A DNA stretch of 64,000 bases from Cyanobium gracile PCC 6307. Lineage in GTDB: Bacteria > Cyanobacteriota > Cyanobacteriia > PCC-6307 > Cyanobiaceae. The position numbers and the translations under genes were made by a program. The stretch lies in assembly GCF_000316515.1 (NCBI RefSeq), contig NC_019675.1:2974001-3038000 (forward strand), in the 5' to 3' direction. Shown piece by piece: positions 25,739 to 37,030 of the stretch (position 1 is its first letter; each line of letters begins with the position of its first letter). The notes beneath the pieces are model-generated. The model searched no databases. It saw nothing but the letters and a program-made list of their open reading frames with translations, and had not been told where the DNA came from.

Positions 25739-26032
25739 GCAGTTCTGCCTCGAAACAAGCGGTCACCGTGAAGGAGACCGGTATCCGGTGGGTAAGGGTG
25801 ATCGGCTTGGCCGACCGTCGCATCATTCTGTGGCAAGGGCCGTCGCTCCGATGGGGGCCGGTAACAGTTCTTCACGGCGGATCGGCCCGCGAGATCCCTT
25901 GGCTTGCAACGGCTTTGGCGGGAGTTGTTATCACCGTCCAGGCGCAGCAATTGTTCATCTTTTCAGCTTGCCGTCCACGGCGCCGCAGGTGCATCGACAG
26001 CCCAATCTCTTCGTCTCGTTGTAGAGACTGAC
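25739..26032. promoter_or_regulatory. Leader and promoter region of the apcABC operon; no gene seen
   Basis: About 290 bp without a credible gene. It is clearly AT-richer than the flanks and must contain the apcA promoter and a long leader, as usual for apc operons. I cannot place the start site or individual elements. Confidence 0.5.
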
Positions 26033-26063
26033 CAAAAGAAACCCCCCGGGTCAGACCCGGGGG
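26033..26063 (-). terminator. Rho-independent terminator after apcE
   Basis: On the minus strand CCCCCGGGT, CTG, ACCCGGGGG forms a 9-bp stem followed by a T-rich run (GGTTTCTTTTGG). It lies about 60 bp after the apcE stop and separates apcE from apcA. Confidence 0.85.
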
Positions 26064-26125
26064 ATCATCGGATGCGCGGTTGGGCATCCCTCAGGGGGGA
26101 GCGCCCAGTATGGCTCGGGGGCTGA

Positions 26126-29100
26126 TCAGATCGCGCCCTTCAGCGAGGGTGTGAGCCCGGCGTTGCCGCCATAAAGGGAGGCGGTGCGGTTCACGGTCGT
26201 CAGGGGAACGCCATCCTCGGTGCCAAGGCCGCGCAGATAGGGCACGGTGTCCTGGCCGAAGGCCGTGGCGTACTCCCGGGCGTTGAGCAGCTCGGCGACG
26301 GCGGCCTGCTGTCCGGCGGTGGCGCGGGTGGCCAGGAACCGGCTCACTTCCGCCGGCATGGCGGCGCGGCCGAGCAGGGCCAGGTAGGCGGCCGAGGCGG
26401 CCCTAAGGGGGGCCATCCGCTGCAGTCGCTGCTGGAAGAGATCGCTGCCGGCGATCTGGGCCACGAACTCGGCCACCGAGAGCTGGCCGTCGCGCAGCTG
26501 GGATTCGGGATCCACCTGGCGCTCGGCCGCAAAGGGCACGCGGTTGAGGAGCTGGCGGTAGACCGCCTGCACCACCTCCTGCACCTGGGTCTCGCTGGGA
26601 TCGCGGAGCAGCTGCACGGGCCTGGACAGGCTCTGACGGCGACGGAAGCCCTGGGGGGCGCCCGGTCGCAGGGCCTTGGCCATGGCGCCGTCGGGGGCTG
26701 TAGCGACACCACTCAGGAGGTTGGTGCCCACCAAGGCCTTCCAGCCACCGGCGATGCCGATGGTGGCGGGGGACATGTAGCCATTGCCGCCGCCGGCGCT
26801 GGAGACGCCACTGCGCCAGACGGGGGCGGCGCCACCGCCGGGCTGCCAGGGGGACTGGCTCCAGCTGCGGGTGGGCGCCGGGGGCTGCCTGAGGGTGCCG
26901 GGACCGCTCGGTGCACCCGTGGAGGCCGTGTAACTCTGGCCGCCGGCCACCTCCGCCTTCCACTGGCCGCGCACCTTGGGCCGGGCCGGCAGGTTGCGGG
27001 GGACCAGATCGCCGACGGTGCGGATCTCCTGTGCCACCGGCACGTTGGGCCGCTGCAGGGGCGTGATGTCGGCGACCGTCTCGAGGGTGCGCACCAAGCC
27101 GGGCACGCGGCGGGCGTTGCGATCGGCCGGGGTGATGAAGCGTTCGTAGGGGACGGTGTCCTCGCCGAAGCAGTCGTTGTACTCGCGGCCTTCGATCATG
27201 GCGTCGACGACGCCGTAGAAGCCCTTGCGGGCGGCGGTGTCGAAGTAGGCGTTGATCTCCCAGCGGCCGAAGGTGGGCCGGCCGAGGATGCGGCGGTGCA
27301 TCACCTCAATGGCCTTGGTGATGTACAGGCCGCTCCAGTAACGGCGCCGGAAGGCGTTGGAGCGGGCCACCTGGCGCACGAACTCCCGCAGGCTGATGTC
27401 GCCGTTCTCGAGCTTGATCTCCTCCACCTTGTTGCGCTCACCGGCGTAGCCGGCGGTGCCCAGCACCTGCACGTAGACCGCGTTGATGACGGCCTGGGTG
27501 CTGGATTCGGTGCCGCGGATGCTGGGCTGGCCGCCCCGGCGGGGGGTGGAGCTGCCGCCGGTGGCGATCTGGCGCAGGCGCACCACCTTCGGCCCCACCC
27601 GGCGCGGGGTGGCCTTGCGGAACTGGGCACTGTCCATGGGCCCGGGCTGGGCCATGCCGTTGCCGATCAGGATCCGGCGGGTGTCGTAGCTGAAGGGGGC
27701 CGGGCGGGTGGCCACCGAGGCCGTGCTGGACGGGAAGATCGCCCCGTAGGTGAGGGCCAGGGGATCGTTGCCGCCGCCGTAGGGATGCTGGTCGGCGAGG
27801 GGCTGGCGGTAGGAGGCGTAGAGGGTGATGTACTGGGGCGCCCCCTCAAACGGCGCGCTGAAGCGGAAGAGGTTGCGGTTGGAGCCCCAGCCGGCGCTCT
27901 CCTGGGCCTCTTCGCCGATGTCGCGGAGGTAGGGGACCGTTTCCTCACCGAAGACCCGGGCGTACTCCATGCCGTTGACCAGGGCATCGACGAGGCCGGC
28001 CAGGCCCTTGGCACTGACGATGGCGAAGTACTGGCGGAACTCCTCGATCGAGCTCACGCCGCGGCCCAGGAAGTGGCGGAAGGCGAGCTCCACCACCCGG
28101 CTGTTGGAGAAGCGGCCGTAGAACTGGCGGCGGTAGACCTTGCTGCGGCCCAGGGCGCGGATGAACTCCCGCATCGAGAGCTGGCCCTGGCGCACCTGGG
28201 TGGCCTCCACCGGGCACACCACCTGGGAGTAGCCCTTGACGATGTCCCGCTCGAACACCTGGCGGTAGGCGGCACGGATGACCTCGGCCTTCTCGGCACC
28301 GGAGAGGCCCGGCTTCATCACGAAGCGCTGGGCGCCTTCGGCGGCGAGGGCATAGATCGCCGGCAGTTGCAGGCCCTGGTTGACCGGGCTACCGAGGCGC
28401 GCCCGGGTGGAGGGGGTGGGGATCTCGAGCTCCTTGAGGAGCACGTTGAAGCAGTCGATCACCAGCTGGCGGGAGTCCGGCTCCCCCTTGAACAGACCGG
28501 CGGCCGCAGCGCGCATCTCCTGCAGGGCCACGTTGGTGGCGGCCAGGGAGCAGGCCTTCTCGAGCACGTCGCGCAGGCCGCGGGTGTTCACCGCCAGGAT
28601 GCTGGGATCGCCGGCGATCACGGCATAGCCCACGTAGCGCAGGAACCAGGCCAGGTCCCGCAGCGACTTGCGCATGCGGGCATTGCCGTAGATCGCCACC
28701 GAGATGGGGTTGAAGCCGCTGGGCAGCACCACCCGCACGTCGGCGTCGGCCTGGACACCTTCGAGAATGCGGCCGAGCAGACCACTGCCTCCGGAGCCCT
28801 GGGCGAAGGTGCGCACCGAACGCTGGAACGCGGCCTGGTCGGCGGCGAGGGCGACCCCATCGCCAGCACCGGCGCTGGGGGTGCTGAGGGGAGCGTCGAG
28901 ATAGGAGAGGGGCGTGCCGCCGGTGAAGATCCGGTTGGCGGCCTTGGCCACGATCGCGTCGGCGTTGGCGGAGATCCGTCGGGCGGCTTCGACGCGGATC
29001 TGGCCGCTGCGGAAGAAGGTGGTCAGGGCGTCCAGTTCGCCGCCGTCGGGGAAACGGTCCTGCTGCTCCGCCTTCCGGACGCTGGAGAGCGGCAGGGTGT

Positions 29101-29152
29101 CGTAGCGCTGGGGGGCGACCCTGGTGCTGCCGCTGCTGGCGGTCACGGTCAT
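26126..29152 (-). CDS. apcE: Phycobilisome core-membrane linker LCM
   Basis: ApcE organises the core, anchors it to the thylakoid and acts as terminal emitter. The 1008-residue protein has an N-terminal phycobiliprotein-like domain (about residues 18-240) with a loop insertion and the likely chromophore Cys in DVLEKACSLAATN, then three linker (REP) repeats beginning near EVIRAAYRQVFERD, AVINAVYVQVLGT and EVVQAVYRQLLNR. Long Gly/Pro/Ser-rich arms separate the repeats. Three repeats predict a tricylindrical core. ATG at 29152 (MTVTASSGSTRV) is chosen over a non-homologous upstream extension. It is transcribed apart from apcABC, with its own terminator. Confidence 0.96.
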   Translation of the reverse strand: MTVTASSGSTRVAPQRYDTLPLSSVRKAEQQDRFPDGGELDALTTFFRSGQIRVEAARRISANADAIVAKAANRIFTGGTPLSYLDAPLSTPSAGAGDGVALAADQAAFQRSVRTFAQGSGGSGLLGRILEGVQADADVRVVLPSGFNPISVAIYGNARMRKSLRDLAWFLRYVGYAVIAGDPSILAVNTRGLRDVLEKACSLAATNVALQEMRAAAAGLFKGEPDSRQLVIDCFNVLLKELEIPTPSTRARLGSPVNQGLQLPAIYALAAEGAQRFVMKPGLSGAEKAEVIRAAYRQVFERDIVKGYSQVVCPVEATQVRQGQLSMREFIRALGRSKVYRRQFYGRFSNSRVVELAFRHFLGRGVSSIEEFRQYFAIVSAKGLAGLVDALVNGMEYARVFGEETVPYLRDIGEEAQESAGWGSNRNLFRFSAPFEGAPQYITLYASYRQPLADQHPYGGGNDPLALTYGAIFPSSTASVATRPAPFSYDTRRILIGNGMAQPGPMDSAQFRKATPRRVGPKVVRLRQIATGGSSTPRRGGQPSIRGTESSTQAVINAVYVQVLGTAGYAGERNKVEEIKLENGDISLREFVRQVARSNAFRRRYWSGLYITKAIEVMHRRILGRPTFGRWEINAYFDTAARKGFYGVVDAMIEGREYNDCFGEDTVPYERFITPADRNARRVPGLVRTLETVADITPLQRPNVPVAQEIRTVGDLVPRNLPARPKVRGQWKAEVAGGQSYTASTGAPSGPGTLRQPPAPTRSWSQSPWQPGGGAAPVWRSGVSSAGGGNGYMSPATIGIAGGWKALVGTNLLSGVATAPDGAMAKALRPGAPQGFRRRQSLSRPVQLLRDPSETQVQEVVQAVYRQLLNRVPFAAERQVDPESQLRDGQLSVAEFVAQIAGSDLFQQRLQRMAPLRAASAAYLALLGRAAMPAEVSRFLATRATAGQQAAVAELLNAREYATAFGQDTVPYLRGLGTEDGVPLTTVNRTASLYGGNAGLTPSLKGAI

Positions 29153-29301
29153 GAACGAGAGCGAGCCGGGCTGGGTCACGTTACGGCTGGCCCCCTGGCC
29201 CCCCGGGGCGGCATGAACAAATGTTTGCAGCCTTCCGAGGCGCTCACGCTGAACGGCGGCCGGCGCCGTGGAATGCTGCCGGAACCCGCACCCAGGCATT
29301 G

Positions 29302-30525
29302 ATGGATCACCCCCCGGAGGCCCCGCTGGATGCCGCCACGCCGGTGGTCAGCGCCTTCTACGACCGCTTCCCCTACCCGGGGGACCCGCTTCAGGACGGC
29401 CCGCCGCCGGGATACAACTGGCGCTGGTGCGTGGACAGCGTGGTGGCGGCCGTGGACGGGGCCCTGCCGCCGGCGCCGCGGCCCTGGCGGATCCTCGACG
29501 CCGGCTGCGGCACAGGGGTGAGCACCGACTACCTCTGCCATCTCAACCCGGGGGCCTCCGTGCTGGCGGTGGACATCAGCGCCGGTGCCCTGGCGGTGGC
29601 CCGCGAGCGCACCGCCCGATCCGGGGCCGCCGCCCGGGTGGCGGAGCTGCGCATCGAGCAGCGCAGCCTGCTCGACCTGGCGGGGGAGAGACCCTTCGAC
29701 TACATCAACTCGGTGGGGGTGCTCCATCACCTCGACCGGCCCGAAGAGGGACTGCGGGCCCTGGTGCCCCTGCTCCGGCCGGGGGGGCTGCTGCACCTCT
29801 TTCTCTATGCCGACGGCGGCCGCTGGGAGATCCACCGCACCCAGCGGGCCCTGGCCCTGATGGGGGTGGGCACCGGACCGGCGGGTCTGCGGCTGGGCCG
29901 GGAGCTGTTCGCCACCCTGCCCGAGGCCAACCGCCTGCGGCGGCACCACGAGCAGCGCTGGGCCCTCGACACCGCCGCTGATGCCAACTTTGCCGACATG
30001 TACCTCCACCCCCAGGAGACCAGCTACGACCTGGAGCGCCTGTTCCGCTTCGTCGACCAGCCCGGCATCCACTTCGCCGGCTTCTCCAATCCCGAGGTGT
30101 GGGACCCGGCCCGGCTGCTGCAGGGGGAACTGCTGGAGCGGGCCAGGGCGCTGCCGGCGCGGCAGCAGCGGGCCCTGGTGGAGAGCCTCGACCCCGACAT
30201 CAGCCACTTCGAGTTCTTCCTGCGGCGCCAGGACGGCGACGGGATGCCGGACGCGGCGCCGGAGGCGTTGAGCGATGAAGCCCTGCTGGCGGCCGGCGGC
30301 GAGCGCAACCGCTGCCTGTGGGGCTGGCCCTCGACGGCGCTGCTGGGTCCCGACCTGCGTCCCCTGACCATCTCGGAGCAGGAGCTGGCCCTGATGGAGG
30401 CCCTGGAGGCGGCCCCCGCCGGCACGCCGATCGGGGCGCTTCCCCTGGCCCAGGGCTCCGCCGAGCGGCTGGCGGCGGCGCGGCGGCTCCTGGAGGAGCG
30501 GGTGCTTCTGTTGCTTAGAGCCTGA
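29302..30525 (+). CDS. Class I SAM-dependent methyltransferase
   Basis: The 407-residue protein begins MDHPPEAPLDAATPVVSAFYDRFPYPGDPL. The SAM-binding motif is ILDAGCGTGVSTDYL (about residues 70-85), with VLAVDISAGAL as motif II and SVGVLHHLDRPEEGL as motif IV. The C-terminal 200 residues are specific to this family and partly acidic. The methyl acceptor is unknown. It is divergent from apcE and lies just before the ATP synthase operon. An ORF start at 29221 would add 27 residues without homology. Confidence 0.82.
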   Translation: MDHPPEAPLDAATPVVSAFYDRFPYPGDPLQDGPPPGYNWRWCVDSVVAAVDGALPPAPRPWRILDAGCGTGVSTDYLCHLNPGASVLAVDISAGALAVARERTARSGAAARVAELRIEQRSLLDLAGERPFDYINSVGVLHHLDRPEEGLRALVPLLRPGGLLHLFLYADGGRWEIHRTQRALALMGVGTGPAGLRLGRELFATLPEANRLRRHHEQRWALDTAADANFADMYLHPQETSYDLERLFRFVDQPGIHFAGFSNPEVWDPARLLQGELLERARALPARQQRALVESLDPDISHFEFFLRRQDGDGMPDAAPEALSDEALLAAGGERNRCLWGWPSTALLGPDLRPLTISEQELALMEALEAAPAGTPIGALPLAQGSAERLAAARRLLEERVLLLLRA

Positions 30526-30571
30526 ACGGGCCGAGTGATAAAGTCCGCACGCCAAGACGGAGCCTCGTCGG

Positions 30572-31045
30572 TTGCAGGCTGCCCTGACCCCCTCCCCGGA
30601 TGCCGTCCCCCCCGTGGAGACGTCGACCGAAGAGGTCGCAGTTCATCCGACCATCGAGCCTCCCCCCCAGCCTGAACTCGCTGCCGCTTCGGCGACGGTG
30701 AACAACGGCATGGACGGTTACCTGCGGCTGCAGCGCCGGTTGCTCCTTTCCACGGTCTGTGCCACCGCCCTGGCGGTGCCCCTCACGGCCCTGTGGTTCG
30801 ACCTCCCCACCGCTTTCAGCCTGCTGGTGGGAGCCCTGGCAGGACTCCTGTACCTCCGCCTCCTGGCCCGCAGCGTCACCCGCTTCGGCGTCGAAACCAA
30901 GGGGGTGGGCAAGGCCCAGCTGCTGGTGCCCGTGGTGCTGGTGGTCGCGGCCGCCCGGCTCCCCGTCCTTGAGATCCTGCCCGCCGTACTGGGCTTTCTC
31001 CTCTACAAGCCCGCTCTGATCGTTCAGGCCGTCCTCGACACCTGA
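30572..31045 (+). CDS. atp1: ATP synthase protein I (assembly factor)
   Basis: This small membrane protein at the head of cyanobacterial atp operons helps assemble the c-ring in other bacteria. It has a Pro/Glu-rich N-terminus and four hydrophobic segments between about residues 58 and 152 (LLLSTVCATALAVPL; FSLLVGALAGLLYLRLL; LLVPVVLVVAAARL; ILPAVLGFLLY). The start is uncertain: TTG at 30572 has GGAG at a fair distance, while the first ATG is codon 47. It precedes atpB by 74 bp. Confidence 0.78.
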   Translation: MQAALTPSPDAVPPVETSTEEVAVHPTIEPPPQPELAAASATVNNGMDGYLRLQRRLLLSTVCATALAVPLTALWFDLPTAFSLLVGALAGLLYLRLLARSVTRFGVETKGVGKAQLLVPVVLVVAAARLPVLEILPAVLGFLLYKPALIVQAVLDT

Positions 31046-31119
31046 TACAAGTTCAGCCGCTCCGGCGGCCCTCTTCAGCCGCCTAGCGGCACCCGACGTT
31101 CCGCCAGGTCCTACCCCCG

Positions 31120-32249
<1,130 letters not shown>

Positions 32250-32349
32250 TCGGAGGCCATCGCGGGGATGACAGGGCCGCCCGTCCGTCGCGGCCCTTCT
32301 CCACCCCCGGCTCCATCCACGCCTCCACCACCGCCCGCCTTATTGCCCC

Positions 32350-32832
32350 ATGACCAGCTGGCTTCTGCTTGCCGAGGCAGGTGCGACCGCAGGGTCGCCC
32401 GAGGGAGGTCTGTTCGACCTCGACGCCACCCTGCCGCTCATGGCGCTGCAGGTGGTGATCCTCACCTTCATTCTCAACAGCCTGTTCTTCCGACCCGTCG
32501 GCAAGGCCGTCGAGGACCGTGAGGGCTACATCACCACAAGCCGGACCCAGGCCAAGGAGAAGCTGGCCCAGGCCGAGCGCCTCGAGGCCGATCTCAAGGA
32601 GCAGCTGAAGGGGGCCCGGCTCGAGGCCCAGAAGGTGATTCTGGAGGCCGAGCAGGATTCCGACCGTCTCTACCGTGAGGCCCTGGCGGTGGCCCAGGCG
32701 GACGCCATCGCGAGCCGCGAAAGTGCCCGCAGCAAGATCGATGCTCAGCGCGCCGAAGCCCTGAGCGCTCTCGAGGCCGATGCCGACAGGCTCGCCGACC
32801 TCATCGTCGACCGTCTCCTGACCGCCTCATGA
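32350..32832 (+). CDS. atpF2: F0F1 ATP synthase subunit b'
   Basis: Photosynthetic bacteria have two unlike b subunits; this is b' (160 residues). One membrane helix ([19 protein letters not shown]) is followed by a long charged coiled coil that forms the peripheral stalk. Its TGA overlaps the atpF ATG as ATGA. Called atpG in cyanobacterial naming. Confidence 0.94.
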   Translation: MTSWLLLAEAGATAGSPEGGLFDLDATLPLMALQVVILTFILNSLFFRPVGKAVEDREGYITTSRTQAKEKLAQAERLEADLKEQLKGARLEAQKVILEAEQDSDRLYREALAVAQADAIASRESARSKIDAQRAEALSALEADADRLADLIVDRLLTAS

Positions 32833-33368
32833 CCACCTCCACCCTCCCGTCGCTGATGGCGTCGCTCTTCGCGAGCCATGGCAGCTTCGGCCTCAACTTC
32901 GACATCTTCGAGACCAACATCATCAATCTGGCGATCGTCATCGCCGGTCTGACGTGGTTCCTGAGGGGATTCCTCGGGGGCATCCTGGAGCGCCGCCGCG
33001 AGCGGATCCTGGGGGAACTCAAGGACGCTGAGGAGCGCCTGAACGCCGCCACCGCCTCCCTCGCCGAGGCCCAGAAGAGCCTGGGTGAAGCCCGCACCCG
33101 CGCCGAGAAGATCCGCGCCGACGGCAAGGCCCGCGCCGAGGCCATCCGCTTCGAGAGCGAGAAGCGCACCGTCGAGGAGATGGCACGCCTGAAGCAGGAC
33201 TCCCAGTCCGACCTGGATTCGGAGGTTTCCCGCGTCAGCCGGCTGCTGCAGCGCGAGGCCGCCGAGATGGCCATCGCCAAGGCCCTGGTCAGCCTGCCCG
33301 GCCGCCTTGACGCCAGTACCCAGGCCCAGCTGATCGATCAGTCCATTCAATCGATGGGGAACGCCTGA
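32829..33368 (+). CDS. atpF: F0F1 ATP synthase subunit b
   Basis: Subunit b (179 residues) has a membrane helix ([16 protein letters not shown]) and a long Glu/Arg/Ala coiled coil that pairs with b' in the stator. It overlaps b' at the start (ATGA) and atpH at the end (TGATG). Confidence 0.95.
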   Translation: MTTSTLPSLMASLFASHGSFGLNFDIFETNIINLAIVIAGLTWFLRGFLGGILERRRERILGELKDAEERLNAATASLAEAQKSLGEARTRAEKIRADGKARAEAIRFESEKRTVEEMARLKQDSQSDLDSEVSRVSRLLQREAAEMAIAKALVSLPGRLDASTQAQLIDQSIQSMGNA

Positions 33369-33916
33369 TGCCTCTGCTCAACACCATCACCACCCCCTAC
33401 GCCGACGCCTTCCTGCAGGTGTGCGACGCCAACGGCGACACCGAGGCGGTGATCGATCAGGCCCGGGCGATCCTGGCCCTCTGGCACGACTCCAGCGACC
33501 TGCGTGAGGCGATGGCTTCCCCAGTTCTTGAGGTCGAAGGCAAGAAGGCAGCTCTCGAGCAACTCTTCGGCAAGGACATCTCCTCCTCCTTCCTCAACCT
33601 GCTCAAGCTGCTGGCCGACCGCCAGCGCATCGGCTTCCTCGATGCCGTTCTGGAACGGCTCCTGGATCTCTACCGCGAGCAGAACCAGATCGCCCTGGCC
33701 ACCGTGACCTCGGCGAGTCCCCTGAGCGACGAGCAGCAGGCGCTGCTTGCCGAGAAGGCCAAGGCCGTGGCCGGCACCGACAAGGTGGAGATCAGCCTCG
33801 CGGTGGATCCTGCCCTGATCGGTGGGTTCGTCCTCAGTGTCGGTTCCCGGGTGATCGACGCCAGCCTCGCCGGTCAGGTGCGGCGCCTCGGCCTGACGCT
33901 CGCCAACGTGAGCTGA
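33368..33916 (+). CDS. atpH: F0F1 ATP synthase subunit delta
   Basis: Delta (182 residues) joins the top of F1 to the b/b' stalk. It starts [17 protein letters not shown]; the C-terminal signature is [24 protein letters not shown]. It overlaps atpF by one base. Called atpD in cyanobacterial naming. Confidence 0.95.
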   Translation: MPLLNTITTPYADAFLQVCDANGDTEAVIDQARAILALWHDSSDLREAMASPVLEVEGKKAALEQLFGKDISSSFLNLLKLLADRQRIGFLDAVLERLLDLYREQNQIALATVTSASPLSDEQQALLAEKAKAVAGTDKVEISLAVDPALIGGFVLSVGSRVIDASLAGQVRRLGLTLANVS

Positions 33917-33977
33917 CGCCTACCCCCCCTCCCCTTCTCTCCTCACTTCATCGCCTCCCCTCCGGGGACTCCCATCC

Positions 33978-35495
<1,518 letters not shown>

Positions 35496-35505
35496 GGAGT
35501 CCCCC

Positions 35506-36456
35506 ATGGCCAATCTCAAGGCAATCCGTGACAGGATCAGTTCGGTCAAGAACACCCGCAAGATCACCGAAGCCATGCGGCTGGTGGCCGCCGCCAAGGT
35601 GCGTCGCGCCCAGGAGCAGGTGCTGCGCACCCGCCCCTTCGCCGATCGCCTGGCCCGGGTGCTTCAGAACCTCGAGTCGCGCATGGGCTTCGAGGGGGCC
35701 GATTCCCCTCTGCTGGGAGAGCGCCGTCCGGTGAGCACCATCACCCTGCTGGTGGTCACCGGCGACCGGGGTCTCTGCGGCGGCTACAACGCCAACGTGA
35801 TCCGCAGGGCCGAACAACGCTTCGCCGAGCTCAAGGGACAGGGCTTCACGGTGGACATGGTGCTGATGGGCCGCAAGGCCATCACCTACTTCACCAACCG
35901 CTCCTACCCGATCCGGGCCACCTTCACCGGCCTGGAGCAGGTGCCCACCTCCCAGGAGGCGGGCGAGATCGCCAACGAAGTGCTCGCCGAGTTCCTCTCC
36001 GCCAGCACCGACCGCGTGGAGATCGTCTTCACCCGCTTCATCAACCTGGTGAGCTCCCAGCCGGTGGTCCAGACCCTGCTGCCCCTCGATCCCCAGGGCA
36101 TCGCCAGCTCCGACGATGAGATCTTCCGTCTCATCACCCGTGACGGCCGCCTCGGGGTGGAGATCGGCAAGGTGGAGAACGCCGAGCCGGCCCTGCAGCC
36201 GGACTTCGTGTTCGAGCAGAGCCCGGAGCAGCTGCTCAATGCCCTGCTGCCCCTCTACCTGGCCAACCAGCTGCTGCGCTCCCTCCAGGAAGCGGCCGCC
36301 AGCGAACTGGCCAGCCGGATGACGGCCATGAACAACGCCAGCGACAACGCCAAGGCGCTCGCCAAGACCCTCACCCTCGACTACAACAAGGCCCGGCAGG
36401 CGGCCATCACCCAGGAAATCCTGGAAGTGGTGGGTGGCGCGGCGGCCATGGGCTGA
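35506..36456 (+). CDS. atpG: F0F1 ATP synthase subunit gamma
   Basis: Gamma (316 residues) is the central rotor shaft. It starts [29 protein letters not shown] and ends [15 protein letters not shown], both family hallmarks. The length reflects the insertion typical of photosynthetic gamma subunits; no cysteine pair for thiol control is seen. Called atpC in cyanobacterial naming. Last gene of the operon. Confidence 0.97.
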   Translation: MANLKAIRDRISSVKNTRKITEAMRLVAAAKVRRAQEQVLRTRPFADRLARVLQNLESRMGFEGADSPLLGERRPVSTITLLVVTGDRGLCGGYNANVIRRAEQRFAELKGQGFTVDMVLMGRKAITYFTNRSYPIRATFTGLEQVPTSQEAGEIANEVLAEFLSASTDRVEIVFTRFINLVSSQPVVQTLLPLDPQGIASSDDEIFRLITRDGRLGVEIGKVENAEPALQPDFVFEQSPEQLLNALLPLYLANQLLRSLQEAAASELASRMTAMNNASDNAKALAKTLTLDYNKARQAAITQEILEVVGGAAAMG

Positions 36457-36473
36457 CGTTCAGCCGTACCAAC

Positions 36474-36544
36474 AACCCCGGATCTCCCTCTGGCGGCCAT
36501 GCGCGTTTCACGCGCAACGCCGCCTACGGGAAGTCCGGGGTTTT
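36474..36544 (+). terminator. Long nested hairpin terminator after the atp operon
   Basis: The outer arms AACCCCGGA (36474-36482) and TCCGGGGTT (36534-36542) enclose further pairing steps CCC/GGG, GGCGGC/GCCGCC and GCGCG/CGCGC around a TTTCA loop. Each step is parted by a 3-nt internal loop on both sides. Four T residues follow. It lies 17 bp after the atpG stop and can also serve the convergent small gene. Confidence 0.8.
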
Positions 36545-36571
36545 CGGTCTCTGGGGGAGGTTGGCTTGGGA

Positions 36572-36901
36572 TCAGTCGGGGTTGGGGCCGCTGGCGCCGG
36601 CGTGGGCCTGGAGCGCCAAGGCGAGGTGCGCCTGGAGGGCGCCGAGGGCGATCAGCTGGCGTGGGGAGCGGCCTTCGGTGGTGGCGGGGCCGCCGTTGCC
36701 GAGGGCTGCCAGGAGGCGCTGGCCGCTGCGGCTCCATTCGGCCAGCAGCCGCTCAAAAGCCTCACGTTCAGCGGTGGCTGCCGTGGGGAGCTCTCCCTGC
36801 TGCTCCGCTTCCACGGGGGCCTTACCCAGCATGGCCGCGAGCTGGCGGAAGCTCACCGAGGCGGGGACCAGGGAGTCGGTGTTGTTGTTCCGCTTCTCCA
36901 T
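36572..36901 (-). CDS. 109-residue hypothetical protein
   Basis: The product starts MEKRNNNTDSLVPASVSFRQLAAMLGKAP and ends in an Ala/Leu-rich helix (IALGALQAHLALALQAHAG). No domain, signal or membrane anchor is recognised. GC-rich codon use in most of the frame agrees with real coding. It is convergent with the atp operon across the hairpin terminator. Function unknown. Confidence 0.55.
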   Translation of the reverse strand: MEKRNNNTDSLVPASVSFRQLAAMLGKAPVEAEQQGELPTAATAEREAFERLLAEWSRSGQRLLAALGNGGPATTEGRSPRQLIALGALQAHLALALQAHAGASGPNPD

Positions 36902-37030
36902 GGGAACGTTGAAGAGAATGGATCAACGTTATGGAGGAGATGGCGCTGCGAAAAGGGCGGCCGATGGGTGGAAGTCCGACCATCGGAAGCCCTCTGGAGG
37001 CCTGGCTCCCGGCGATTCCGACAGGGCCGT

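Noticed and set aside
26126-29302. A 668-codon frame antisense to apcE
   Set aside because: Composition is Gly/Ala/His/Gln-rich shadow coding; apcE on the other strand is certain.
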